A DNA stretch of 64,000 nucleotides from Phycisphaeraceae bacterium. GTDB lineage: Bacteria; Planctomycetota; Phycisphaerae; Phycisphaerales; Phycisphaeraceae. The stretch lies in assembly GCA_028284155.1 (NCBI GenBank), contig JANQSF010000079.1, positions 119,684-183,683 on the forward strand, read 5' to 3'. Both the position numbers and the translations under genes were made by a program. The notes under the pieces are model-generated. The model ran no database searches and had not been told where the DNA came from. It saw only the letters and a list, made by a program, of their open reading frames with translations. Shown in pieces: positions 33,401-41,101 of the stretch. Position 1 is the first letter of the stretch, and each line of letters opens with the position of its first letter.

Positions 33401-33527
33401 GATCGACGGCGAAGGCCTCGTCCGCTGGGCGGACATCAGCTACGAGCCGTTCATGGACATCGCTTTCCTGCTGAGCGAATCGAAGCGGCTGCTCGCACAA
33501 CCGTCGCCGGCCAAGGCTGTGAAGTAA
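30414..33527 (+). CDS. Secreted fusion: cyanophycinase-like (S51) domain, TPR region, AhpC/TSA peroxiredoxin-like domain
   Basis: A 1,037-residue exported protein (signal peptide to about AFAAEA). Residues ~33-300 form a peptidase S51/cyanophycinase-like domain with the nucleophile motif GGSSAGA (Gly160-Ala166, nucleophile probably Ser163) and the upstream VWFGGGRQ block. A lysine/glutamate-rich linker leads to a TPR-type helical region (~330-880) of the kind seen in planctomycete secreted proteins (GIGQLHGFWYFEAERSFRQ). Residues ~885-1030 form an AhpC/TSA thioredoxin fold with CLHC at 918-921 and LIDGEGLVRW near the end. Separate proteins of each type exist widely; this order in one chain is unusual. 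The dipeptidase may act on isoaspartyl-type or peptide substrates, with the redox domain acting on disulfides; both are inference. The stop is 22 bp from the convergent dinB-like gene. Confidence 0.88.
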   Translation: MLYRHLTACLIVLCLLADGAFAAEAAQTTGPAKGTLILVGGGGGNATAAKSIYGRFVALAGGKDARIVVVSTAASSSPSYDYFNDRFARMLKQRYGAGRVTIVHTHDRKEADTEAFVKPINEATAVWFGGGRQWRFTKAYRGTLAEKAFHAVLERGGVIGGSSAGATIQGSFLARGDSRTNRIMVGDHQHGFSFLKNAAIDQHIVPRKRQLDMLDVLNDPQKKMRKEFDREALLGLGIDEDTAIVVRGDRFEVIGKPLGLVFVYDPRSWRDDTPDNKKYITLKHGAKYDLRQRKPIETVASKADTPKSGDAVATVPEEPEAEQEDPDELPAGHSAHGEVFNEGPRQRAYLMGGTGAVSFAVSSKHPKVQPFIEQGIGQLHGFWYFEAERSFRQAAVFDPDCAIAYWGMALANSKNSTRAKGFIEEAIKRRDKASQRERMYIDALADYLKGGGKKSDKAKKYIAAIEKIAKQFPDDLEAEALVAYLYYSKRKDAGKSYEDVEKQLDKVLAREPAHPVHHFRIHLWDRKTPSKALASSALCGQAAPAIAHMWHMPGHIYSRLKRYEDAAWQQEASARVDHAHMMRDRVMPDQIHNFAHNNEWLIRNLQHVGRWRDAADLAKNMTDLPRHPKYNTLNGKRGSAHYGRLRLFNVLSEYEMWDDLIAAAQGPRLEPTTVETEQIKRLHWLGVAFAATGELDRARGVLDDLNGRLTKLRPKSEPKADAKPKGKAKPSATETAINKAVPAIEARIAMHEQRFADALPLLRKAGENKMTIALVQARAGETAEAIKAGEAHVKSNENEVVPLAQFVELLFLAGEKERATETFEQLRKLSGSIQLGSPVFDRLTPIAKALDLPEDWRVKREPSNDVGERPSLDALGPFRWRPMPAADWRLLDGFGKAVSLKQYRGRPVVVVFYLGHGCLHCVDQIKALSPMTSKFKAAGIEVVAISTDPPKDLTDSIKDFDTLVPFPLVSNSGLDVFKAYRAYDDFESAPLHGTFLIDGEGLVRWADISYEPFMDIAFLLSESKRLLAQPSPAKAVK

Positions 33528-33549
33528 CCCGCGGGTCGATCCGCCTCGC

Positions 33550-34701
33550 TTAAGTGGCCCCGCCCCGCTTGATCGCCGCCTTGCCAAATCGCTCAGCGAT
33601 CCGGTCTGTCACCGCGTCGATCTGTTGCTGCCGCTCGTGTTCGGGGTCCGTAAACAAGCCCGACTGCGACTCGCCCCTGCTCAACTGCTCGGCCGTCATC
33701 CCGATCAGACGCACCGGGCGGAACGTCCACTCGTCGAGCAAACGCTGCGACGCGTCCCACAGTTCGGCCGTCACGTCGGTGGCGGCGAGCAACGTCGAGG
33801 AACGCGTGACTGTCTCAAAGTTACCGAACCGGATCTTGAGCGAGACCCGCTTGGCGGACAACCCATGCTTGCGCAGCCGGCGGGCGACCTGCTCGACGTG
33901 GCCAAGCAGGAACCGTCGTACCTCTTCTCGCTCTTCGATGTCCGCGGCGAAAGTCTGTTCGTGTCCGATGCTCTTGGCCTCGCGGTCGGCGACGACCGGC
34001 CGGTGATCGATGCCGCGGCACAGGTTCCAGTAACGCTGGGCGTCCTTGCCGAACTTGGCTTGCAGCCAATCCATCGGGCGTGCCCGCAGATCGCCGATCG
34101 TGTGGATACCGGCGTCGTTCAGACCCTTCGCAGTGACCCGACCAATCCCCCAGATGCGAGTGACGGGCAGCGGCGGCAGCACGCGGTCGATGTCGTTGAC
34201 GGTGATCACCGTCAAGCCGTCGGGCTTCTCCAGATCGGACGCCAACTTGGCCAGGAACTTGTTGGGCGCGAGCCCGATCGACGCCATGAGTTGCAACTCG
34301 CTATGGATGCGGTCCTTCAATCGACGAGCCACGCCAACCGCGTCGCCCAGAAGTCTCTCCGTGCCGGTCAGGTTGAGAAACGCCTCGTCGATGCTCAACG
34401 GTTCGACCACCGGCGAGAACTCGTCGAGGATCGCAAACATCTGCCGAGACACGCCGCCGTAATGTCGCCCGCGGACGGGCAGGACGACGGCCTGCGGGCA
34501 CCGCCGCCGGGCAACGACCATTGGCTGGGCTGAGTGACAGCCGAACTTGCGGGCCTCGTAGTTGGCGGTGGCCACAACGCCCCGCGGCCCGTCGTGCCCG
34601 ATCAGCACCGGCCTGCCCCGCAGCGAGGGCTCGTCCCGTTCTTCGATGGCCGCGAAGAAGGCGTCCATGTCGACGTGGAGGATGGACCGTTCACCGCTCA
34701 T
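33550..34701 (-). CDS. dinB: DNA polymerase IV (Y-family translesion polymerase)
   Basis: A 383-residue Y-family polymerase that copies damaged DNA in the cytoplasm. The three catalytic acids are present: Asp11 (ILHVDMDAFFA), Asp105 and Glu106 (PLSIDEAFLNLTG). The thumb helix-hairpin-helix (PVTRIWGIGRVTAKGLNDAGI) and the little-finger domain follow. QSGLF near residue 355 fits a beta-clamp-binding motif. Length is close to the family norm. The start is taken at ATG 34701 (MSGERSILHVDMD), where homology begins; the frame stays open another 138 codons upstream, but that extension has no polymerase features and a different composition. No LexA box that I can recognise lies upstream. It is the only clearly cytoplasmic enzyme in the window. 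Confidence 0.96.
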   Translation of the reverse strand: MSGERSILHVDMDAFFAAIEERDEPSLRGRPVLIGHDGPRGVVATANYEARKFGCHSAQPMVVARRRCPQAVVLPVRGRHYGGVSRQMFAILDEFSPVVEPLSIDEAFLNLTGTERLLGDAVGVARRLKDRIHSELQLMASIGLAPNKFLAKLASDLEKPDGLTVITVNDIDRVLPPLPVTRIWGIGRVTAKGLNDAGIHTIGDLRARPMDWLQAKFGKDAQRYWNLCRGIDHRPVVADREAKSIGHEQTFAADIEEREEVRRFLLGHVEQVARRLRKHGLSAKRVSLKIRFGNFETVTRSSTLLAATDVTAELWDASQRLLDEWTFRPVRLIGMTAEQLSRGESQSGLFTDPEHERQQQIDAVTDRIAERFGKAAIKRGGAT

Positions 34702-34841
34702 CGGTTGCCTTGCTCGGTTGCGATGCTTTCGCGTGTGCGTAACGTCGGCTCTGCGAAGACAGAATAGCAAAGACCTGGCGATCCAATCCGATGCGTCGTG
34801 CGGCATGAGAACGGCCTTGTATGACCATTTCCACCCTGCGG

Positions 34842-34847
34842 TAGAAT
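34842..34847 (+). promoter_or_regulatory. Possible -10 element (TAGAAT) upstream of the secreted TPR gene
   Basis: TAGAAT lies 75 bases before ATG 34923, with a TTGTAT hexamer 19 bases upstream of it (34817-34822). The 221-bp divergent gap 34702-34922 must also hold the dinB promoter. Weak consensus match only. Confidence 0.25.
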
Positions 34848-34922
34848 CAAACCTGCCCGGCCGCGCCGGTGCGAGTCGTCTGTGAATCCGATCCGGTACT
34901 TCAGACAGAGGCTTACCCAACA

Positions 34923-36992
34923 ATGAATAAGACTTGCAAGCAAGCGCCGACTGCGGTCCTGGCTGCCGTGTTGTCGTGTTTTGTGTTGTGCTCGGACGTG
35001 CGCGCGGATGACGCGCCCGGGGCCAACGATGCGAAAGCGGCACAGAGTCAACCCAACGTGTTCGACCTGCCCGCACTGCACCGGGGACAGTTGCGGGCGC
35101 AGGCGGTGGTGACAACGCTGTTCACCAAGGGTGAATACGCCAAAGCCGAGGCGGTCTTGCGCCAAGTCGTCGAGCGGTTGCCGTTCCACGCGGCGTCCCA
35201 CTACAACCTCGCCTGCGCGCTGGCCCGACAGGGGAAGAACGACGAGGCGTTGGCCATGCTGCGCAGGTCGGTTGAGTTGGGGGTTCGCGACCCCAAGCAC
35301 ATTGAGGATGACGACGACCTGAAGTCGCTGCGCGGCGACCAGCGCTTCAAGGCAATCGTCAAACTGGCCGGCACGCCACTCAAGCAGAAGCCGGAAGGCT
35401 GGCGGTACAAAGTGAAACCTGGTGCGGTGGCCGACGGGCAAGGCGTCGTGACGGCGCAAAACGTGGCGTGGGATGCGAGGCGGGGCATGTTCCGCGTGTA
35501 CTTTGACATCGACACCAAAGCCTTGGCTGACAAGCCGATTGTCAAAGGGTTCGGCAAGGCCGGCGAGTTGCTGCGCAAGTGGCAGGCTGAAGGTTCGGCC
35601 GCGGGCAACGCCGGCGACCTTTATGACAACCACGATTCTGACCACTCGAACATGAGCTACGGCATGTTCCCGCAGATCACCCGGATCGAGTTCGGCGACG
35701 AGGCCAAGAAGCGCCGGCTTCACCACGGGCTTCAACTGGCGCTCCTTTACAACGGCGTGACGATCGGCAACTCGTCCACGGCGTTGACTTCCGGGCCGTT
35801 CTGGCGGAGCCAGCCGCGGTACGCGCTGACCAGACCGCGCGGCCCGGCCGCGCTCTACGTGCAGTACATGAGCAACCACATCTACTTCTACCCCGAGCAC
35901 CGCGACCACGACCCGGGTCACAACGGCGGCAAGAGCAAGGGGTACGGCGACGTCATCCCCGCGAACACGCCTTACATGATCGTGTCCCAGGGCTCGTCGG
36001 GATCGGACCGGGCGTTCATGCACGCGGTCGCCGCGACACTCGCAGCCTTCCAGCCGCAGGTCAAACAGAAGCTGGCCAAGGCCGGCATGATCGCGCCGAC
36101 CGTGCAGATGATCTTTCGCATGAGCAACAAGATGGTGGCGAGGCCGCAGGACTACCTGACCGGCAAGGCGCACCCCACGGCATTCGACAGCAAACAATTG
36201 GACGTGGCGAAGATGGTGACGATGGCGCACGACCTGAAGCCCGATGCGCTGCCGCCGATCGTGCAGTTGAAAGTGGTCGAGGAAGACCAACCGATCGTGG
36301 GACGCGACTACTTTGATTACGCCGCGCGTGAAAAGCTGTTCGACACGCCGTGCGCGATTGCCCGGGTCGTGAAATCCACCGCGTACACCCGCCGGATGGT
36401 CGTCAGCGCCGCGGCGAGCAAGGACCTCAACGGCGAGCCGCTGACGTACCACTGGGTTGTCCTGCGGGGCGACGCCGATCGCATCGTCATCCGCAAACTG
36501 GATGACGCCGGTACGAAGGTCGAATTGGTTGTGCCTTACCACGAGCGCCGTCCGATCACGCCGGGTTCGGACATGGAGTCCAATCGCGTGGACATCGGCG
36601 TGTTCGTGCATAATGGAACGCATTACTCTGCCCCGGCATTCATCAGCCTGTCCTATCTCGACAACCAGAAGCGCGTCTATGACGACCGGCAACGCATCAG
36701 GTCAGTTGACTACGCCGATCCGTCGGTGGCGGGCAACTACGCGGACCCCATGCTCGACGCCACCAAGCGTTGGCGTGACGAGTACCACTACGACGATGCG
36801 GGCACGGCGACCGGTTGGACGCGCATCCGCGGTAATCGGCGCGAACACTTCACAGCCAGCGGCCTGCTCATCTTGAAGAAGGACGCCCGCGGTCAGCCGA
36901 CCCGTACCGCGAAGGTCCGCTACCTGCCCGTCCGCCAAAAGAACGGCACCGTCGTGCTGGAACAGCAGGTCGTTCCGTCAGGCGGGGAGTAA
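34923..36992 (+). CDS. Secreted TPR-containing protein of unknown function
   Basis: A 689-residue protein. A signal peptide (AVLAAVLSCFVLCSDVRAD) is followed by a short TPR segment (about residues 50-110: FTKGEYAKAEAVLRQVV, HYNLACALARQGKNDEAL). The long C-terminal part has no fold I recognise; it has an aromatic/histidine-rich stretch (HIYFYPEHRDHDPGHNGG), a GSSGSDRAFMHAV block and a beta-rich end (LTYHWVVLRGDADRI). This end recalls Ig-like or cadherin-like folds. The start is placed at ATG 34923, where the signal peptide begins; an earlier in-frame ATG at 34869 adds 18 residues that would spoil it. The histidine/aspartate cluster could bind metal, but that is a guess. It is divergent from dinB and probably transcribed alone. 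Confidence 0.88.
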   Translation: MNKTCKQAPTAVLAAVLSCFVLCSDVRADDAPGANDAKAAQSQPNVFDLPALHRGQLRAQAVVTTLFTKGEYAKAEAVLRQVVERLPFHAASHYNLACALARQGKNDEALAMLRRSVELGVRDPKHIEDDDDLKSLRGDQRFKAIVKLAGTPLKQKPEGWRYKVKPGAVADGQGVVTAQNVAWDARRGMFRVYFDIDTKALADKPIVKGFGKAGELLRKWQAEGSAAGNAGDLYDNHDSDHSNMSYGMFPQITRIEFGDEAKKRRLHHGLQLALLYNGVTIGNSSTALTSGPFWRSQPRYALTRPRGPAALYVQYMSNHIYFYPEHRDHDPGHNGGKSKGYGDVIPANTPYMIVSQGSSGSDRAFMHAVAATLAAFQPQVKQKLAKAGMIAPTVQMIFRMSNKMVARPQDYLTGKAHPTAFDSKQLDVAKMVTMAHDLKPDALPPIVQLKVVEEDQPIVGRDYFDYAAREKLFDTPCAIARVVKSTAYTRRMVVSAAASKDLNGEPLTYHWVVLRGDADRIVIRKLDDAGTKVELVVPYHERRPITPGSDMESNRVDIGVFVHNGTHYSAPAFISLSYLDNQKRVYDDRQRIRSVDYADPSVAGNYADPMLDATKRWRDEYHYDDAGTATGWTRIRGNRREHFTASGLLILKKDARGQPTRTAKVRYLPVRQKNGTVVLEQQVVPSGGE

Positions 36993-37066
36993 CGGCCGGC
37001 GCCTGCGCACTTATCGACTGCGACTGGCAAGTATCAGGACGACACATGGAATCCGTCCTCCAAAGC

Positions 37067-38488
37067 CTAACGCTGTAATTGATAGTCCGCGCCCTCGTGG
37101 CTTCTCAGCACCGACGCCTGCCACGCTTCCAAATCCGCGCGCATCGCCGCGACGCGATCGGGCTCAGCCATCGCGACGTTCGTGGATTCCATCGGGTCCT
37201 TGATCAGGTTGTAAAGCTCGATGGTGACCTTGTCGCCTTGCTGAATCCGGTGCAGTTTCCACGGCCACTTGTTCCACGCGGCGTGTCCCTTGAAACTGCC
37301 CTTAACGTGCTTTGGAAATTGGTTCACGTTCTTCAGCAGGCGTTGCGGCAACGGGTTCGGCCGGCCCGCCTGCTGAGATTCCATCAGTTGCTTGATGAAT
37401 CGATCGCTGTACGTGCTCTGCCCGCCGGTGAAGTGATGCCAGAAACCCATCGCCGGCCGACCGGCCTGCCTGCCCGCGATCACGTCGGCCAGGTCGATCC
37501 CGTCGAGCCTGGGTTGGTGCTTGGGCGTCACCCCCGCAATGCCCAGCAGCGTCGGGTAGATGTCGGACGTGTACGCCGGCACGTCAATCTGCTTGGCCTT
37601 GAACTTGGAGGGCCACTCCAGCAAACCGGGGACACGCAGCCCGCCTTCATAGATGCTCCCCTTCCTCGCTCGGCCGCCGGAGCGCTCCGCGTTCAGCCCG
37701 CCGTTGTCGCTGCAATACCACAGGATCGTGTTGTCCGCGATGTTCAGCTTACGAAGTTCGGCCCGCAACCGCCCGATCTGCTGGTCGATCACCTGGATCT
37801 CCAGGTAGTAGCCCGCCATCTTCCCGGTATACGGCTCGACCCCCTTGGGCAGATCGACAGGCTTCTCCTTATGAGGCCCGTGCGGCGCGGGGAACCACGT
37901 CACCGCGAACATTGGTTTTTTCGTCCCCGCATGTTTCCGCAGGAACGCCAGCGTTGCGTCCATAGCGATCACCGAGCCCTGGCCCTTGACCTGTTCGTAC
38001 TTGCCGTTGCGTGAAAGGTACGGGTCGGTGTCGAAGAAGTTCAACCCCGAGAGCCACTCGTCAAACCCCGCGCCGCCCGGCGACGTGGGGCTCTTGGCCT
38101 GCACCGACCCGATATGCCACTTGCCGAAATGCCCCGTGACATAACCAGCCGACTTGAGCGCTTCCGCAATCGTCGTTTCATGCGGCCGCAAGTAATGCCC
38201 GTGGTTAGGCACGTTGACGCGCATCGGATGCCGACCCGTCATCACACTGGCCCGCGTCGGCGAACAGACGGGCGCAGCCGCATAAAAACGACTAAAGACG
38301 ACAGCGTGCTCAGCCATCGCGTCCATGTGCGGCGTCTGCAGGCTCGGATGCCCCGTGTAGCCCGCATCGCCGTAGCCCTGGTCGTCGGCCATCACCAAAA
38401 TGATGTTGGGAAGATCAGCCGCCGACAGGAACGCGACAGGGCAAAGCGCGGCCAGGCAAACGGTCACGGACAGGAGCATACGGTGCAT
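37067..38488 (-). CDS. Secreted formylglycine-dependent sulfatase
   Basis: A 473-residue sulfatase of the alkaline phosphatase superfamily that hydrolyses sulfate esters, probably on polysaccharide. It has a signal peptide (LLSVTVCLAALCPVAFLSA), metal-binding Asp35-Asp36 (MADDQGYGD), and the CxPxR motif at Cys75 (CSPTRASVMTG). That cysteine must be converted to formylglycine by an FGE-type enzyme, not present in this window. GHFGKWHIG supplies further active-site residues and the WYCSDNGG block supplies metal ligands. Length fits the small S1-type sulfatases common in planctomycetes. It lies 62 bp downstream of, and on the same strand as, the acetylesterase gene, so the pair is probably one operon acting on a sulfated, acetylated glycan (inference). 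The exact substrate cannot be read from sequence. Confidence 0.96.
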   Translation of the reverse strand: MHRMLLSVTVCLAALCPVAFLSAADLPNIILVMADDQGYGDAGYTGHPSLQTPHMDAMAEHAVVFSRFYAAAPVCSPTRASVMTGRHPMRVNVPNHGHYLRPHETTIAEALKSAGYVTGHFGKWHIGSVQAKSPTSPGGAGFDEWLSGLNFFDTDPYLSRNGKYEQVKGQGSVIAMDATLAFLRKHAGTKKPMFAVTWFPAPHGPHKEKPVDLPKGVEPYTGKMAGYYLEIQVIDQQIGRLRAELRKLNIADNTILWYCSDNGGLNAERSGGRARKGSIYEGGLRVPGLLEWPSKFKAKQIDVPAYTSDIYPTLLGIAGVTPKHQPRLDGIDLADVIAGRQAGRPAMGFWHHFTGGQSTYSDRFIKQLMESQQAGRPNPLPQRLLKNVNQFPKHVKGSFKGHAAWNKWPWKLHRIQQGDKVTIELYNLIKDPMESTNVAMAEPDRVAAMRADLEAWQASVLRSHEGADYQLQR

Positions 38489-38550
38489 GGTCGTTCCCAG
38501 CGGGGAGTACGGAACAGGACGTCATCGCGGCGACGGCCGCCCGAATGCGT

Positions 38551-39783
38551 CTACTTCTGCATGGCGATCATCGCCTCGGCGAAGGCTTTGCCGATCTGGC
38601 TCATAGTCTTGGCGCTGCCAAAGTAGTGGTAGCCGGCGTTGGATCGGCCGGCCTTGGCGTACGCCTCGTCTTCGGCGCTGATCAGCTTGCCGCGGTATTC
38701 GTCGAGATACGCCTTCTGTGCCTTCGCGTCCATCTTGCCGTCCTTGTTGGCGTAGTCCTTGTGTTTGCTCTTGAGGAAGCCGGCCATCTGCTTGACCTTG
38801 CTCTGCTTGTTCTCGATCTCCTGCAATCGCATGTCCCAGAAAGGCGCGGTGCGGACGGCCGCGACGTTGCCCTTGAACTGCGGCAACGACGCCGGTGCGG
38901 CCATGGCTTCTCTGAAGCTGCCGTGGATCGGCACGTAACGCTGGCTGACGTACTTGTCGAGCGGGCCTCCCGTCCCCATGACGCCGATCACAAACTTCAT
39001 GCCCGGCGCTTTCAAGTCTTTCCGCACGTCGCGGATGAAGTGCGCCAGGCACTCGCTGTATGCGTCGTAACCGCCGGGCTTACCGCGGTTGGGATAAGTG
39101 CCGCTGGCCACCATGTCGTTCCAACCCTGGAACCAGACGAAGCCGGCCAATTCGTACCCCTGCGTCGGCTTGTAATCGGGATAAACGCGCTTGATGTCCG
39201 ACAACACATGCCTCACGTGTTTGAGCATCAGCCGGTAGTACACGCCGGTGCGCTCAGCCTTCTCACGCTTGGCCTCGTCCAGGCTTTTACCGCGTTTCTT
39301 GAGGTTGGCGATCTCCTGCTCGTTGAACACGTAAGGACCAGCCGACGGCGGCCGAAAGTCGGTGTGAATCGACTTGCCGCCCCAAGCCGTCTTGATGATC
39401 AGAATCGGCTCGTTCAAGGCTTTGTGCATGTAGATGCCAAACGTGAACTCCGGCCCGATCTTCCCACCGGATTCAGCCGGATTACGCCGCGCCCCGTAGC
39501 CGGCGGTCAACTTGCCGAACCCCTCGCCCATGTTGTCCCGGCCGCCGGTGAAGTACGAAATCCAGACATCGTCGCAGACCCGCGGATTGCCATCGGCATC
39601 GACCATCTCTTTGAGGATCGGGGCCGTCACCGGGTCTTGAGCCATGACGCCGAACGTGCGGATCTGCGCATGCCCCTCCATATTCGATTGGCCGCACAGG
39701 ACGTAGACCTTGAGCGGCTTGGCATCAGCCGAGCAGACGCAGAACGCAACAACAAGCAAGGCATGGGTGATCGCAAGTCGCAT
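38551..39783 (-). CDS. Secreted SASA-family carbohydrate acetylesterase (sialate O-acetylesterase-like)
   Basis: A 410-residue exported esterase of the SASA (formerly DUF303) family, which removes O-acetyl groups from carbohydrates. After a short signal peptide (ending near CSADAK) comes the nucleophile motif GQSNMEG with Ser33. A central block contains IIKTAWGGKS and FVWFQGWND (SGNH-like oxyanion blocks), and the C-terminal catalytic His is probably His386 (YHYFGSAKTM). A lysine-rich insertion near residues 310-370 (KSKHKDYANKDGKMD) is unusual for the family. ATG 39783 is preceded by AAAGGAG on the minus strand. It precedes the sulfatase gene, so co-expression is likely. Confidence 0.93.
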   Translation of the reverse strand: MRLAITHALLVVAFCVCSADAKPLKVYVLCGQSNMEGHAQIRTFGVMAQDPVTAPILKEMVDADGNPRVCDDVWISYFTGGRDNMGEGFGKLTAGYGARRNPAESGGKIGPEFTFGIYMHKALNEPILIIKTAWGGKSIHTDFRPPSAGPYVFNEQEIANLKKRGKSLDEAKREKAERTGVYYRLMLKHVRHVLSDIKRVYPDYKPTQGYELAGFVWFQGWNDMVASGTYPNRGKPGGYDAYSECLAHFIRDVRKDLKAPGMKFVIGVMGTGGPLDKYVSQRYVPIHGSFREAMAAPASLPQFKGNVAAVRTAPFWDMRLQEIENKQSKVKQMAGFLKSKHKDYANKDGKMDAKAQKAYLDEYRGKLISAEDEAYAKAGRSNAGYHYFGSAKTMSQIGKAFAEAMIAMQK

Positions 39784-40606
39784 GGAATCGGGCTCCTTTA
39801 CATGGTGTAACTACCCCGTGAGGCTACTTCCGCCCGCGACGCAGGTCAACGAAGACCTGCCAACCATCGCTAGCGAAGAGCCGTCCGAAACGTCTGACCT
39901 TGAGTGCTGAACAGTCATCAACCAAGTTAGCCAGCGCGTGAGTGAATGAGCATGTTTCAACCTCCTGAACTGGCTCACAGCGTTCTTCGTCACAAAACCC
40001 GCGACCAGGATGCCTCGCCCTTTGACCACGTCGATCATGTCGTCCGAGGGACCGGTGGCGGCAGGGCAGGGTCACCCCCCTCCCCCATTCGAGCACAAAC
40101 GGGCTTAAACCACGAACAGCGCATCGATTACAGCCGAACGCCCAAATGTCACCCTGACACACGGGCAATACGCCCGCAATCGTCCATAGCCCAAGTGATG
40201 TCAATGCGTTGTGTTGCATGATCGACTCTCAACACGGTGTCCGCCCCTGACACCCCCCCGACGCCCTCGACGTGCCCTGCCGCCCAAGGCTGACACGGAA
40301 CGACGCAGGCCAAGTGTGCGTCCCGCGCCCCAACGCGCGCGGCGCGCCAACGCCGCACAGTGATCGCGCCGGGTCGGCATCGGTAACGCCGACAAACGGG
40401 TGCAAGGACAGCAGGTCGTGCGCACAGTTTCGCAGCGCCGCTTCGATTGAAGCACCGCACGCCTGGTTTTACGCAAATGTCCGGCTCGAAACAACGATCA
40501 CTTTTGTGCGCGACACGCACACGCCGAACAGCCTTGGTCCGCACACTTACCCGCCGATGCGCGGCGGCCGCGATGATGTGTCATCGTTTCTGGATACAAT
40601 GCTGCC
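39784..40606. other. 823-bp gene-poor gap with a perfect 7-bp leader hairpin
   Basis: Four overlapping open frames exist on both strands, but none has a ribosome site, a signal peptide or a recognisable family. Near the SASA gene a perfect stem GCAGGTC/GACCTGC with a six-base loop lies at 39841-39860, 58 bases upstream of its start, and could be a leader or terminator hairpin. A smaller stem GCTTC-GATT-GAAGC lies near 40440-40453. Otherwise I see nothing. Confidence 0.5.
40595..40600 (+). promoter_or_regulatory. Possible -10 element (TACAAT) placing transcription start at the lipoprotein ATG
   Basis: TACAAT ends 6 bases before ATG 40607 and no Shine-Dalgarno is present, as expected for a leaderless mRNA. 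The -35 region is not recognisable, so this rests on the -10 match and spacing alone. Confidence 0.3.
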
Positions 40607-40978
40607 ATGCACGACCTGCGACACATCCTTCTTGCATTTGTGGTATTCGGCCTCATCGCATGTGACCAAGAGCAACCGTCGGTGCAAAAACTGCATTCCG
40701 ACAACGACGCCAAGGTGGAAGTCAAAGTGATGGTCGACGGTACCATTTTTGCGGATGGCGATAAAGTTTCACTTGATCAACTCCGAAGCACGTTTGCGCA
40801 CTTGAAGGAAGCTGGCGGTACGGTCTGGTATTACCGAGAGGCCGCAGACGGCGAACCCCACCCCAATGCGATGGAAGTGATGAATCTCGTCGTGGAGAAT
40901 CAACTCCCTTTGACGATGTCTACGAAACCGGATTACTCTGATTCGGTTGGACCGGAAGGTGTCCCGCAACCACGGTAA
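40607..40978 (+). CDS. Small lipoprotein, hypothetical
   Basis: A 123-residue protein with a lipobox at the end of its signal peptide (VFGLIAC, lipidated Cys at about residue 19), so it should be membrane-anchored. The mature part has a VEVKVMVDGTIFADGDKVSL block, then an amphipathic helix (LRSTFAHLKEAGG) and TVWYYREAADGEPHP...QLPLTMSTKPDYSD. This layout recurs in hypothetical proteins of planctomycetes and loosely recalls the periplasmic domain of ExbD/TolR, but no function is established. It stands alone, followed by a strong palindrome. Confidence 0.78.
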   Translation: MHDLRHILLAFVVFGLIACDQEQPSVQKLHSDNDAKVEVKVMVDGTIFADGDKVSLDQLRSTFAHLKEAGGTVWYYREAADGEPHPNAMEVMNLVVENQLPLTMSTKPDYSDSVGPEGVPQPR

Positions 40979-40992
40979 GGTGCATACCCAGC

Positions 40993-41068
40993 GGGCAGGC
41001 TGGGCACATTGCCCGGCGGTTCGGCGCACAACGACCTTGAGTTGCCGGGCAACGTGCCCGGCCTACCG
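40993..41068. repeat. REP-like palindromic element (two inverted ~30-bp arms)
   Basis: Arms 40993-41022 and 41039-41068 are inverted copies matching at 23 of 30 positions. The right arm contains a perfect 8-bp hairpin GCCGGGCA-ACG-TGCCCGGC (41044-41062). This resembles intergenic REP/BIME-type elements and may stop transcription from the lipoprotein gene. It overlaps the left border of the putative cassette. Confidence 0.55.
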
Positions 41069-41101
41069 ACTGGCCCGCAACTAAGGCTTGATTCGTTATG
41101 C
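41026..41101 (+). other. Degenerate attC-like site at left border of putative integron cassette
   Basis: GCACAAC (41026-41032) could be an R'' box. After 5 bases, TGAGTTGC pairs with GCAACTA (41077-41083), leaving an extrahelical G. The site ends in GTTATGC (41095-41101), close to the consensus GTTRRRY. The 3' spacer is 11 bases rather than 5, so the site is not canonical. Confidence 0.35.

Noticed and set aside
34702..35115. N-terminal extension of DNA polymerase IV
   Set aside because: The extra 138 residues lack polymerase similarity and overlap the divergent TPR gene; homology begins at ATG 34701.
34698..36692. 664-residue minus-strand open frame
   Set aside because: It is the antisense shadow of the secreted TPR gene; histidine/arginine-rich composition with no recognisable fold.
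39824..40219. 131-residue minus-strand open frame in the gap upstream of the SASA gene
   Set aside because: Mixed Cys/Arg/His-rich composition, no ribosome site, no known family.
40272..40730. 152-residue plus-strand open frame overlapping the lipoprotein gene
   Set aside because: It runs in another frame over a clear lipobox protein and has random-like composition.
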